This document shows, piece by piece, positions 56,478 through 64,000 of a stretch of 64,000 nucleotides of DNA. Numbering within the stretch: position 1 is the first letter of the stretch; the number at the start of each line of letters is the position of its first letter. Location of the stretch: positions 1 through 64,000 of the forward strand of contig CANRFZ010000003.1 of the NCBI GenBank assembly GCA_947630025.1. Direction: 5' to 3'. The notes beneath the pieces are model-generated. The model made no database searches, was not told the DNA's origin, and saw nothing but the letters and a program-made list of their open reading frames with translations. The translations under genes and the position numbers were made by a program. The DNA comes from an uncultured Lachnospiraceae bacterium. GTDB taxonomy: Bacteria > Bacillota > Clostridia > Lachnospirales > Lachnospiraceae.

Positions 56478-56670
56478 ATACTGACCTTTCTTTTGGATTT
56501 TCCATTCCTTCAGCCTCCCTTCAAACGATGGAAGTCTCAGAACGTACTCGTTCCGGCGAAAGGCGAACCGCTTACCGCTTTTGGTCAACACCCATGAATA
56601 CATTATAACACATTTCTATTTTTAGGGTAGCTTCTGCCGCAAAGTTTCTGGCACGCAATCCGTAAATTTC

Positions 56671-56737
56671 TTGACATATGCTTTCTGTCTGCTATAATAA
56701 AAGCAATCTTAACCTTGGGATGGGCGGTTGCTTTTTT
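56671..56737 (+). ncRNA. Truncated antitoxin RNA unit
   Basis: TTGACA (56671-56676), 16 bp, TATAAT (56693-56698) runs directly into an AAAAGCAATC/GGTTGCTTTT terminator ending in T6. The RNA body seen in the full copies is missing, so this is probably a deletion remnant. The following 56738-57042 region shows another hairpin like AAGCAG/CTGCTTTTTT and nothing else. Confidence 0.4.
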
Positions 56738-57042
56738 GATGTTTCAGTGTAAATTTAAAAAGCAAACTAACCCAAAGAAGCAGTCTAACTCTAATCAATG
56801 CGGCTGCTTTTTTGGTGCCTTTTATTATTCTGATCTACCGGATACTGATTATTTGGGGAGATGGATCGTAATTATTGTCTGTGCTAAAACCATACGTGAA
56901 TTGAGCCGTACCCATCCGTCAGGTGCTATCCTTTGGAAAAGATATAAAACATAATGTGTCGCAGCACGTTGTTGTTCCATTATCTTATATTTATTTTAAA
57001 ACAACAAGTTCATTTTATTTATATGAAATTGGACTATATTGT

Positions 57043-57381
57043 TTAAAAACGGATTTTCAAAATGCTATATCTGCGCAGATCTGCGAGAAATTCCTGCAGC
57101 ACAGGGGTAGAAAAATTCTCTGCAGCTTCCTCAGAAAGCAAATATTCCTTCTGCAAAGGAGTAATGAGAACAAGAACACTCGCACCCCCGTAAGAGGAAA
57201 GATCCTTTTCTTCTCTGAGAAAGTTTGCTTCCCTGCGTTCGTAGATGTCTACGCACTGTTGCAGGAAATCCCTGATGCAGTGATACTTGGGAAGGCTTTC
57301 GTTATGGAGGGCGGCCTTCAGTTCGTCTGAAATTGTTCTGGTTAAGATAACCCTGAGTTGGTAGTTTTTGATATTTTGCAT
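57043..57381 (-). CDS. Uncharacterised small protein, possible ribbon-helix-helix
   Basis: 112 aa with GGAG 8-9 nt upstream of the ATG. The start MQNIKNYQLRVILTRTISDELKAAL followed by IRDFLQQCVDIYERR has the spacing of a strand and two helices, as in ribbon-helix-helix DNA-binding proteins, but the match is weak. The C-terminal part is helical and charged. It sits alone between toxin-like repeats and may regulate them; unproven. Confidence 0.5.
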   Translation of the reverse strand: MQNIKNYQLRVILTRTISDELKAALHNESLPKYHCIRDFLQQCVDIYERREANFLREEKDLSSYGGASVLVLITPLQKEYLLSEEAAENFSTPVLQEFLADLRRYSILKIRF

Positions 57382-57620
57382 ATGTTTTATTCTCCTTTTG
57401 GTTATTTTCCAAACAAAAAGGAGAGAATCCCCCTTTGCTGGTCAAATGGAATTTCTCTCTTTGTTCAGTTTCATGCTATCATAGATATATTTTATGTCAA
57501 GGCTCTGCAGGCAGCGGACAGCCCTCGGCTTGTTTTTTTAATTTTAATTTATGTTCGCGAAGATTTCTGCGCTGCGAAAAAGTTCTTGACGGAAGTGTCA
57601 GTCAGTGCTAACATATTTTA

Positions 57621-57716
57621 TAGAAAAGGTGTTGACCGTAAAGCAAGCGGTTCGCCTAAGTTAATGGGTTACAAAAAAGCAACCTTACTTTAGCGAGGGC
57701 GGTTGCTTTTTTGATG
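57621..57716 (+). ncRNA. Candidate antitoxin RNA, copy 2
   Basis: Promoter TTGACG (57586-57591), 17 bp, TAACAT (57609-57614); terminator arms 57673-57684 and 57701-57712 with a 12-bp stem. Confidence 0.5.
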
Positions 57717-57818
57717 TTTATGTATCTTTCGGTTATCCCGGATACTGATGATCGTGACAATGATACTAACCACCGTCACTACAATACCGATGATACCGAT
57801 TATCGTTTCCAGCACCAA
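57690..57818 (-). CDS. Type I toxin-like hydrophobic peptide, copy 2
   Basis: 42 aa from TTG at 57818, identical through the membrane helix to copy 1 but ending KSNRPR because the terminator loop differs. The -10 element again overlaps the only upstream ATG (57944), supporting the short form. Confidence 0.5.
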   Translation of the reverse strand: MVLETIIGIIGIVVTVVSIIVTIISIRDNRKIHKHQKSNRPR

Positions 57819-58080
57819 ATACTGACCTTTCTTTTGGATTTTCCATTCCTTCAGCCTCCCTTCAAACGATGGAAGTCTCAGAACGTACTCGTTCCGGCGA
57901 AAGGCGAACCGCTTACCGCTTTTGGTCAACACCCATGAATACATTATAACACATTTCTATTTTTTTGTAGCTTCTGGCCCATGATCCGAAATTTTTTTGT
58001 GCCCTTTTTCTGGTCTGCCGGATGCTGATTATTTGATTATAATTAGTTGCAAAAGATTTCCAATCTGTTATAATATCATT

Positions 58081-58140
58081 ATAGTAATTTATAATTTCTT
58101 ATTTTCCTAATTAAGCAGAGGCAATCCGCCCCTGTTTTTG
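58081..58140 (+). ncRNA. Candidate small RNA with own promoter and terminator
   Basis: TTGCAA (58047-58052), 16 bp, TATAAT (58069-58074), then a CAGAGGC/GCCCCTG hairpin followed by a T-run near 58133. The preceding CCGGATGCTGATT matches DNA at the edge of the toxin modules, so it may derive from another decayed copy. Confidence 0.4.
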
Positions 58141-58285
58141 TTTTCCTTGGAAAAACAATCCGCCGGCAAACAAATTGCTTCATAAACATTTTAAAATACT
58201 CATTTTTATGAAAATGATGCAATTATATGTGCGGTTGATATAGATATTTTAAATAGCCTTTATAAAGGAGAAAGGGGTGGTCGTA

Positions 58286-58695
58286 ATGGTCACTGTACTT
58301 GTAGTGCTGCTCTGTATGGCCCTTGTGCTTCTGGTTTTTGCGATGGCAATTATCCTCTGCCTCGTGAAAAAACTGAAGACTGCTGGCGTGCAGACGGCAG
58401 TTCCGGCTCCTTGTGTGCCCAACGCTGATCTGGACAAAGGCGAAGTCATTTTCCGGTTTTACGAGTATGTCATGGATGAGTTCCTGCATAGGACGTTTCC
58501 GGGGCTCAGAAGCTGGATTCCCGTCTATGAGCAGCGCGTGGGCTACCGTTGGGGGAGAGAGAGCACATTATCAGGCTATTTTTCCTGAACGAGAATCTAT
58601 ACGAGGTCAAGGTGGCAGTGCGGCATTACCATATCACTGCTTGTTGTGTGGTTCAGGCACAGGAAGCATATCTCTATATAATGAGGAGGGAGTAA
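58286..58695 (+). pseudogene. Small membrane protein, frameshifted at a GA repeat
   Basis: The ATG at 58286 (AAAGGAG upstream) opens a 100-codon frame with one membrane helix (VTVLVVLLCMALVLLVFAMAI) and EVIFRFYEYVMDEFLHRTF. It breaks at GAGAGAGAG (about 58558): after WGRE it ends quickly, whereas removing one GA restores EHIIRLFFLNENLYEVKVAVRHYH and continues to TAA at 58693-58695. A GA-dinucleotide gain is the likely cause. Unknown function; the stop is 2 bp before the TnpB start codon. Confidence 0.5.
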
Positions 58696-58697
58696 AA

Positions 58698-59848
58698 ATG
58701 CCAGCTGCGTACCGTGCGATTCGATACCGCATCTATCCGACAACAGAACAGAGCGTCTTCTTTGCCAAGACATTCGGCTGCTGCAGGAAGATCATAACCT
58801 GATGCTTGCCGACATGATAGCCGGCTATCAGGAAAACGGGAAGTTTGCCTATGTAACACCCACGATGTATAAGAACGATTATCCCTATCTGAGGGAGGCG
58901 GACAGTCGGGCGCTCGGTTCTGAATGGCTCCACCTGCAGGCGGCCTTCAAAAACTGCTTCGACAGGACGCGCAAAAAGAGGGCCGGCTTCCCGAAATTCA
59001 AGTCAGCCAAGCATAGCCGGAAATCCTATACCACCAATAATCAAAAGGGAACCGTTGCGATTATTGGAAATTCCATCAAACTTCCAAAGGCCGGGCGGGT
59101 GAAGGCGGTCATCCACAGGCAGCCGGGGGACGGCTGGGTTCTGAAATCCGCAACCGTCTCCCAGGAATCCGACGGAAGCTATTATGTCTCGGTAAAGTTT
59201 GAGCTCCCCGAAACGTCATGCGGCCATGTCCCTGACCTGTCGAACGCGGTCGGCCTGCATTACGTATCCGACGGCCTGTACGTTGACAGTAACGGCAATA
59301 AGGGAAGCAGCCACAAATATTACCGCGAAAGCCAGAAGAAACTGGCCAAGGAGCAGCGCCGCCTGTCCCGGATGCAGGGTTCCCGCAGGGGCGAGAAGAA
59401 ATCCAATAACTACATGAAGCAGCTAAGGAAAGGCAACAAGATCCACAGGCATATCGCCAATCAGAGGCTCGACCAGCTCCATAAACTGTCTGCCGAGATA
59501 GCCAATCGGTACGACGTCGTGTGCGTGGAAGACCTCAACATGAAGTCAATGGCAAGGAAAGGCTCCCGCAGGGGGAAGTCCGTCATGGACAGCGGCTACG
59601 GTATGTTCCGCGCCATGCTTGCCTACAAGCTGGAGGAGCGGAACAAGATCCTCGTGGGCGTGGAAAGATGGTATCCGTCCACGCGGATCTGCAGCAGGTG
59701 CGGGTTCCGCGGCCCCGCTCTGAATGGCCCGAAAACACCTGCATGGGCCTGCCCGGAATGCGGCGCGTCCCACGACTGGAACCGGAACGCCGCGGCAAAC
59801 ATCCTGCAGGAAGGGCTCCGGATTCTGAACGGCGGCACAGCCGCCTGA
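58698..59848 (+). pseudogene. tnpB: IS200/IS605-type TnpB, frameshifted, first RuvC Asp lost
   Basis: The frame from the ATG at 58698 reads MPAAYRAIRYRIYPTTEQ...FGCCRKI and then hits TGA at 58799; the rest (348 codons from 58802, MLADMIAGYQEN) is in another frame, so one base is missing near 58790. The RuvC region has GLHYVSDGLY where the usual motif is GxDY, so the first catalytic Asp is His (CAT at 59258-59260). The Glu in VCVEDLNM, the zinc-ribbon CSRCGF...CPEC and the last Asp in HDWNRNAAANI are present. No tnpA is seen. A decayed, nuclease-defective transposon protein. Confidence 0.85.
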
Positions 59849-60010
59849 AAAACGGAACAAAACAGTAGGGATGGAATAGCCCGAACTTAACGCCTGCGGA
59901 CATCGTGTAAGACGGCCTGCTGCAGACCACCGCAGCAGACGCAGTGGTGGATGAAACAGGAAATCCGGTTATTTTTGCTGGGTAGTTCACGTTTTTCTAT
60001 TTTAAGAATG
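59821..60010 (+). ncRNA. Omega-RNA-like right end, copy 1, with guide
   Basis: From the last tnpB codons the conserved, GC-rich structured sequence runs to GGGTAGTTCAC at 59990. The 20 nt after it (59991-60010) differ from the second copy and would be the guide segment in a TnpB omega-RNA. The scaffold includes a CTGCTGCAGACC/CAGCAG-rich fold. Confidence 0.55.
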
Positions 60011-60018
60011 ATTCAAGA

Positions 60019-60208
60019 ATTTTAAACGGCGGCTCTGCCGCCTGAAAAACGGAACAAAACAGTAGGGATGGAATGGCCCGAACTCAACGCCTGCGGACAT
60101 CGTGTAAGACGACCTGCTGCAGATCACCGCAGCAGACGCAGTGGTGGATGAAACAGGAAGCCATGTTAATCATAGCTGGGTAGTTCACAATCAGTTTGCT
60201 GGATGCCG
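60019..60208 (+). ncRNA. Omega-RNA-like right end, copy 2, with different guide
   Basis: A second copy offset by about 198 bp, about 85-90 percent identical by eye, including the last codons of a different tnpB (synonymous changes) and ending GGGTAGTTCAC at 60188. The following 20 nt (60189-60208) are unrelated to those after copy 1. No tnpB body remains, so it is a solo right end. Confidence 0.55.
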
Positions 60209-60290
60209 TTGGGATTCACAGTATTCTATCCATTACTGCGGCGATCCAAAAATTTCTTGACATATGCCATCTGTCTGCTATAATGAAGTC

Positions 60291-60385
60291 AGAAAGGGTG
60301 TTGACCGTAACGCAAGCGGTTCGCCTTGGTTAAATTGCTACAAAAAAGCAACCTTACTTTAGCGAGCGCGGTTGCTTTTTTGATG
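60291..60385 (+). ncRNA. Candidate antitoxin RNA, copy 3
   Basis: Perfect TTGACA (60257-60262), 16 bp, perfect TATAAT (60279-60284); terminator AAAAAAGCAACC (60342-60353) with GGTTGCTTTTTT (60370-60381). The strongest promoter of the three copies. Confidence 0.55.
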
Positions 60386-60475
60386 TCTTATATTCTTTCT
60401 GGCCTGCCGGATACTGATGATCGTGACGATGATACTGATGACCGTCACTACAATACTGGCAAGTTCCAAAATCAT
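60359..60475 (-). CDS. Type I toxin-like hydrophobic peptide, copy 3
   Basis: 38 aa with an ATG start at 60475: MILELASIVVTVISIIVTII then SIRQARKN and a basic tail. One membrane helix with charged C-terminus, the hallmark of type I toxins such as TxpA- and Fst-like peptides. This copy fixes the probable start region of copies 1 and 2. Its 3' end overlaps the convergent small RNA. Confidence 0.6.
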   Translation of the reverse strand: MILELASIVVTVISIIVTIISIRQARKNIRHQKSNRAR

Positions 60476-60775
60476 TCTAAACACCAATAGTGCTTACCTT
60501 TCACGTTATTTTCCATATGTATCCCCTCCCTTTGATACAGGAAGTTCTCAAAATGTACTCATTTTGGCGAAAGGCGAACCGCTTACCGCTTTTGGTCAAC
60601 ACCCATGAATACATTATAACACATTTCTATTTTTTGTGTAGCTTTTTCAGCTCCATTTCATGAATTTAAGTGTATTCTACAAAAATAACCCCGGCGCTCT
60701 TGCAATAAAATATTTTTATGGTATATTGATTATACAAGAAAGGCTACTACATATATAAAACTTGGAGGTGATATT

Positions 60776-61774
60776 ATGAAAAAGAAATCTGTATTTTTAT
60801 CGACAATCATTACAATTTCCATCATCGCTTCGCTTGTTATTACTGGTGGAAATTATTACGCGCTGAATCCGCAGGAGGAATTGCAGGTAACGTCAATTAA
60901 ATTTGGTTATAAATATGGGGGAGCAGCTCTGGCATACGAAACCATTGTTGCTTACAAAGATCAAGGCGCGGGGGGAGTATCATCTGCCGTGATTCAGGAA
61001 TGCGTCAACGCTGGCGTACTTGCGGGTTACGAAGAACAGTTAAAGGCTCTCGGTTACACTGATGTTGACTATTCCGCCGCGGGTGGAGGAAATACTGCAT
61101 CTTCGGGAAATACTGATGCAGGTGCAGACACATCTTCCAATAATACATCAGATGAAACCACATCTGCAGAAGATAATACATCCTCCGGTCCAACACCTTT
61201 TACGGTGGAAGACATGGATGAAACCCCCATGTGGGCGGTTGATACGGTCAATTACCGAGACGGGGCATCCACAGAGTATAACCGGCTCGGCAGCCTTGAC
61301 AAGCACCAGCAGGTCACGGTCAACGGCGTGGCTTCCACCGGCTGGTACAGGTTCCTGCTGGAAGACGGTTCGGAAGCCTACGTGTCCAACAATTACCTGA
61401 CCACGGAAGATCCCTCCAGCCGGGAATTGAACATCTACAACGAGGACACGGGGCAGGTAGACACCTATACCTTTGAAGGGCAGGACCCGGACGGCATCGA
61501 TCAGGCCATCGAGGACATAAAGGATTCTTACGCACAGGATACTGATGCAGCAGCAGTTACGGATGACGCAGCCGCTATAGACGAGACTGTTGATGTGGTT
61601 GCCGTTGAGGAGCCAGCAGCGGAGGACGACCTAGAGGAAGCGGATGCGGAACAGATAGCCGGTTTGTCTCCCGCACAGTACGCCCTGATTGCCGGTGCTA
61701 TCATCTGTGCAGTGATCCTTATCATCTGTATTGTGCAGTTTGTCCGGGCGCGGAAAGGAAAGACGAAAGAATAA
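60776..61774 (+). CDS. Surface protein with SH3 domain and C-terminal anchor
   Basis: 332 aa. GGAGG 6 nt before the ATG. N-terminal signal/membrane segment (STIITISIIASLVITGG), a linker rich in Ser, Thr, Asn and Gly (about 105-140), an SH3b-like domain (about 150-210; WAVDTVNYRDGASTEYNRLGSL, GWYRFLLEDGSEAYVSNNYL), an acidic stretch, and a C-terminal membrane helix (YALIAGAIICAVILIICIV) with basic tail. Likely binds cell wall; it may be an accessory gene of the adjoining element. A small hairpin (GCCCGGA/TCCGGGC) follows. Confidence 0.8.
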   Translation: MKKKSVFLSTIITISIIASLVITGGNYYALNPQEELQVTSIKFGYKYGGAALAYETIVAYKDQGAGGVSSAVIQECVNAGVLAGYEEQLKALGYTDVDYSAAGGGNTASSGNTDAGADTSSNNTSDETTSAEDNTSSGPTPFTVEDMDETPMWAVDTVNYRDGASTEYNRLGSLDKHQQVTVNGVASTGWYRFLLEDGSEAYVSNNYLTTEDPSSRELNIYNEDTGQVDTYTFEGQDPDGIDQAIEDIKDSYAQDTDAAAVTDDAAAIDETVDVVAVEEPAAEDDLEEADAEQIAGLSPAQYALIAGAIICAVILIICIVQFVRARKGKTKE

Positions 61775-61803
61775 GCCCGGAGACTCCGGGCGGGTATAAA
61801 AAC

Positions 61804-62454
61804 CTAGAATACTGCTTTAATCATGCGAGTCAGGGGAATGATTGTCATAAGTTTTCCCCTGATTTCGCTTCTTTTAACGTATGGATCGTCCCAGAAACGC
61901 GAATCAAGGGAGTCTTCCCTGTTATCGCCGAGCACGAAGTAACATCCCTGCGGGATCTCATCGAAGTTTCTGAAAGAATTTGTTTCCGTGTCTCTCGGAA
62001 GATACGATTCGTATACCGGTTCCCCGTTTATATACACATACCCATCTGCGAACGTGACGGAATCGCCGGGGAGACCGATGATCCGCTTGATCAGGATGCC
62101 GCCGTCTGCCAGCCCGTCGTGCTTGAAAATAACGATATCGCCCCTCTGGGGATCATTCTTCACATAGGCAAGCCCATTTACCAAGGCTATGTCTCCCTGC
62201 TTAATTGTCGGCTCCATGGACGACGTAGAAACCCTTGCGCCGGTAATCACGAAAGAGAAAAAGAGGTAGGCGCAGACTGCAGCCGACACCCATACCACTG
62301 CTGCCGTTCCCAGCTTCACTACTCTGCCGTTCCGGTTTTCTTCTGTTTTGTCCGCTTTTTTCCTGTTCTTCTCCACCATAGCCTTCTTCCCAGCCTTTTT
62401 CGCCATCTTCTTTCTGCTGCTTCTGCCGCCAGCCATGCCATCGCCTTTTTCCAT
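61804..62454 (-). CDS. lepB: Signal peptidase I
   Basis: 216 aa. A basic N-terminus and one membrane helix (AAVVWVSAAVCAYLFFSFVI) lead to the catalytic Ser in STSSMEPTI, the Lys in GGILIKRIIGLPGD and the SPase box GDNREDSLDSRFWD. Cleaves signal peptides of exported proteins. A second such gene is often carried by conjugative elements; divergent from the XRE regulator. Confidence 0.93.
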   Translation of the reverse strand: MEKGDGMAGGRSSRKKMAKKAGKKAMVEKNRKKADKTEENRNGRVVKLGTAAVVWVSAAVCAYLFFSFVITGARVSTSSMEPTIKQGDIALVNGLAYVKNDPQRGDIVIFKHDGLADGGILIKRIIGLPGDSVTFADGYVYINGEPVYESYLPRDTETNSFRNFDEIPQGCYFVLGDNREDSLDSRFWDDPYVKRSEIRGKLMTIIPLTRMIKAVF

Positions 62455-62464
62455 AAAAAATTAG

Positions 62465-62535
62465 CCTTTCGTATATTGAAAAAATATATTTATGTTGTAT
62501 AATAATATTTATCAATATGAATATTATACGAAAGG
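62465..62535. promoter_or_regulatory. Inverted repeat between lepB and the XRE gene
   Basis: CCTTTCGTATA (62465-62475) and TATACGAAAGG (62525-62535) are perfect 11-bp inverted arms bracketing a very AT-rich divergent promoter region. They also include the AAAGG ribosome binding sites on each side. Confidence 0.5.
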
Positions 62536-62572
62536 AGACGCAGGCTATCTATTCCGTCCTGCACTAATCTTT

Positions 62573-63304
62573 ATGAATAAACGGACATTTCAAGGCAATC
62601 CTCAACTTGTCGGGCCTCGTATCGCGCTTCTTAGAACAAAACGCGGGCTGAGCCAGTCTGAACTTGCCGAGATGCTGAGTGAATGTTCTTCGCGCGAGAC
62701 TCCCTATTCCCTCCAGCTTATTTCCGCATGGGAGCAGGGCCGGAGAATCCCGACGGACAAAATGATCGAAACCCTCGCGGCCTTTTTCGACGTGACGGAG
62801 GAATATATCCTCGGCATTTCCAGCTCCCCGGATTCCAGCGACGCATCCGAAGATAACCGGAAAAACATCATCCGGAAACAGGATTTGAAAAAATACCATG
62901 GAATGCCTGTATGGGTGGCTTTCAACAATATGGCCCATAAAGACCAGTATGCGATCCTGAACATGGACAACGAAACGCTTGTTATGATGAAAGGCTATAT
63001 CTCAATCTCGCATCCCAATGTAAAGGCTATTTATTCAAGCGTACCAGATTATGCAAGTATTACCTCCATAAACGGACGTTTTCCGATGGATATGGCCACA
63101 CTGCTTAATGCAAAGACAAAGATGGTATGGGTGGAGACAAAAAGTTCCGACCCCGAGGTACAGGGACTTTATAACGGCTGGTACCAGAAAAACCAGCTTA
63201 ATACGATGTTAATCAACTCCATCGGGCTGACGCTTCCCTTTTCTGGCCTGAACATCTCCTATTATGCGTATCTGAACAACAACGAAGGCGGAAAACCGAT
63301 CTAA
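62573..63304 (+). CDS. XRE-family helix-turn-helix regulator
   Basis: 243 aa from the ATG at 62573. Residues 15-80 are an HTH (RIALLRTKRGLSQSELAEML, YSLQLISAWEQGRRIPT, IETLAAFFDVTEEYIL). The remaining 160 residues (KYHGMPVWVAFNNMAHKDQYAIL) are an effector or dimerisation region I cannot name. No SD lies close to this ATG; AAAGGAG at 62531 is too far, so an upstream start is possible. Ends 4 bp inside the convergent ParB-like gene. Confidence 0.85.
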   Translation: MNKRTFQGNPQLVGPRIALLRTKRGLSQSELAEMLSECSSRETPYSLQLISAWEQGRRIPTDKMIETLAAFFDVTEEYILGISSSPDSSDASEDNRKNIIRKQDLKKYHGMPVWVAFNNMAHKDQYAILNMDNETLVMMKGYISISHPNVKAIYSSVPDYASITSINGRFPMDMATLLNAKTKMVWVETKSSDPEVQGLYNGWYQKNQLNTMLINSIGLTLPFSGLNISYYAYLNNNEGGKPI

Positions 63305-64000
63305 TACCGCTCCGTTTGGTTCCATGATTTTTTGATTTTTTTGATCAGATCATCTAGCATTGATACAACTGTGCCCCTGTCAGAAATATCGGAGATATCC
63401 GACACACGGAACTTAATCCTTTCAATCAAGGACTCAATTTCCTCGACCGGCGAAACTACCATTTCATCCGTGTCCTGTCCCGCAGCCGTGTAGTATCCGA
63501 TGCCATCATCCGCCCCGGAAGCGCCATAATCAGTATATGCGTTTATCCCATCGCCGTCATCCGGCATCTGCCCGAATGGTATGAAACCATCACTTTCCGG
63601 TTCTGCAGAAATTTCTTCTTTGCTGTCTGCGGAATCCATCACTTCATTTTTTTCTGTTTTCTTCTTTTCGTTCTCGGTCTTCCTCTCCCGCTTCAGCCGT
63701 ATACTGTCAAGCTGCCATTCCACCTGCTTGCGCGACAGTTCCTTGATATTTCCTTCAGGAGCGCTTTCCAGAAGGCTTCTATATACCATCCTCTGCACTT
63801 CTGCATTTTCTTTCGCCAGCGGAATGTAGTAGGTCCACGGAAAATCTTTCGTATCGCAAAGTTCCTGCAGCTCAGGTATCAGGTTGAGAATGGAAAGATA
63901 TCTCTGCACCGAGCCCTCGCCCATATTGAACTTTTCAGCCAGCGCCGCCCTCTTTCTTCCCTTATAGTCTACCTTGCGCTTCACCAGCACATTTTTCTCG
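63301..64000 (-). CDS. ParB-like protein, partial
   Basis: The frame is open to the window edge, so the N-terminus lies beyond. The visible 230 residues begin with an HTH of ParB/KorB type (RKRAALAEKFNMGEGSVQRYLSILNLIPEL), then a charged linker and an acidic tail, with a final helical segment (VEEIESLIERIKFRVSDIS). The ParB nuclease domain is expected upstream. It suggests a plasmid or integrative element to the right. Confidence 0.75.
   Translation of the reverse strand, partial: EKNVLVKRKVDYKGRKRAALAEKFNMGEGSVQRYLSILNLIPELQELCDTKDFPWTYYIPLAKENAEVQRMVYRSLLESAPEGNIKELSRKQVEWQLDSIRLKRERKTENEKKKTEKNEVMDSADSKEEISAEPESDGFIPFGQMPDDGDGINAYTDYGASGADDGIGYYTAAGQDTDEMVVSPVEEIESLIERIKFRVSDISDISDRGTVVSMLDDLIKKIKKSWNQTERY

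Larger units (their letters stand above)
56242..56627. repeat. Toxin-antitoxin-like repeat, copy 1
   Basis: About 385 bp nearly identical to 57584-57963 and related to 60255-60640. It holds a plus-strand small RNA and a minus-strand hydrophobic peptide. Inverted 30-bp segments (56286-56314 and 56562-56592, GGTGTTGACC...AAGCGGTTCGCC) lie near both ends. Confidence 0.7.
57584..57963. repeat. Toxin-antitoxin-like repeat, copy 2
   Basis: Nearly identical to 56242-56627. The differences I see are mainly in the short loop before the terminator and in the terminator loop (GCGAGGGC in place of GCCGGATGC). The 57382-57583 stretch before it shows only a GGAGAGAAT/ATTTCTCTC imperfect hairpin. Confidence 0.7.
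60255..60640. repeat. Toxin-antitoxin-like repeat, copy 3 (diverged)
   Basis: Same layout as copies 1 and 2 with the same end segments (GGTGTTGACC...AAGCGGTTCGCC), but the middle is diverged and shorter. The region to 60775 holds the next gene's promoter and nothing else identified. Confidence 0.65.

Noticed and set aside
56343..56603. 86-aa form of the toxin-like peptide
   Set aside because: Its ATG overlaps the -10 element, so the transcript would start inside the frame; copy 3 also supports a short form.

Overview
The window looks like chromosome from a spore-forming Clostridia member, most likely a Lachnospiraceae gut anaerobe. This rests on the gene content: the GlgC/GlgD pair, SpoVG, CwlD-like, SleB-like and GH18 cell-wall hydrolases, a DnaD/DnaC-type helicase-loading pair, a pyruvate formate-lyase, and an F-type ATP synthase whose c subunit carries a sodium-binding signature. 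Shine-Dalgarno sites are strong and there are many clear sigma-A promoters. The assignment is inference from gene content; no rRNA or tRNA gene was found.

Layout. 0-4 kb: a LytTR/GHKL two-component pair flanked by two paralogous proteins of unknown function. 4-9 kb: an unknown gene behind a structured leader, then a peptidoglycan cassette (alpha/beta hydrolase, membrane-anchored MurF-like ligase, D-Ala-D-Ala ligase). 8.9-10.6 kb: a GH5 lipoprotein and a 33-residue microprotein. 10.7-18.2 kb: an AT-richer, probably acquired block with a PadR regulator and frameshifted CPBP protein, an AlbA_2-type regulator behind a large dyad operator, and a second LytTR/GHKL pair next to an ABC exporter. 18.2-37.5 kb: mostly housekeeping genes (cysteine desulfurase, mfd, pth, spoVG, glgDC, murC, dnaD/dnaC-like genes behind a cluster of DnaA boxes, PRPP synthetase, queT, a YczE/YitT-like membrane protein, a large membrane-anchored protein, and a methyltransferase interrupted by an in-frame amber codon). 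37.6-45.2 kb: the complete atp operon. 45.3-53 kb: DUF402 protein, cell-wall hydrolases, rpiB, Sua5/TsaC, mecA and a DUF1858 protein.

53.2-56.1 kb: a three-gene split pyruvate formate-lyase operon, the most interesting part of the window. The catalytic barrel (679 aa) lacks the glycyl-radical domain. That domain is a separate 80-aa gene. Between them lies a 67-aa Cys-containing protein whose N-terminal 20-residue segment aligns without gaps to the start of the glycyl-radical domain but which has no glycyl-radical loop.

56.2-64 kb: an accessory zone. Three copies of a small-hydrophobic-peptide/convergent-sRNA module (type I toxin-antitoxin-like) and antitoxin remnants surround a decayed TnpB gene. 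The TnpB gene has a frameshift and a first RuvC Asp to His change, and is followed by two omega-RNA-like right ends with different adjoining guide sequences. Beyond it are a surface SH3 protein, signal peptidase I, an XRE regulator and a ParB-like protein that runs off the window, suggesting the edge of an integrative or plasmid-like element.
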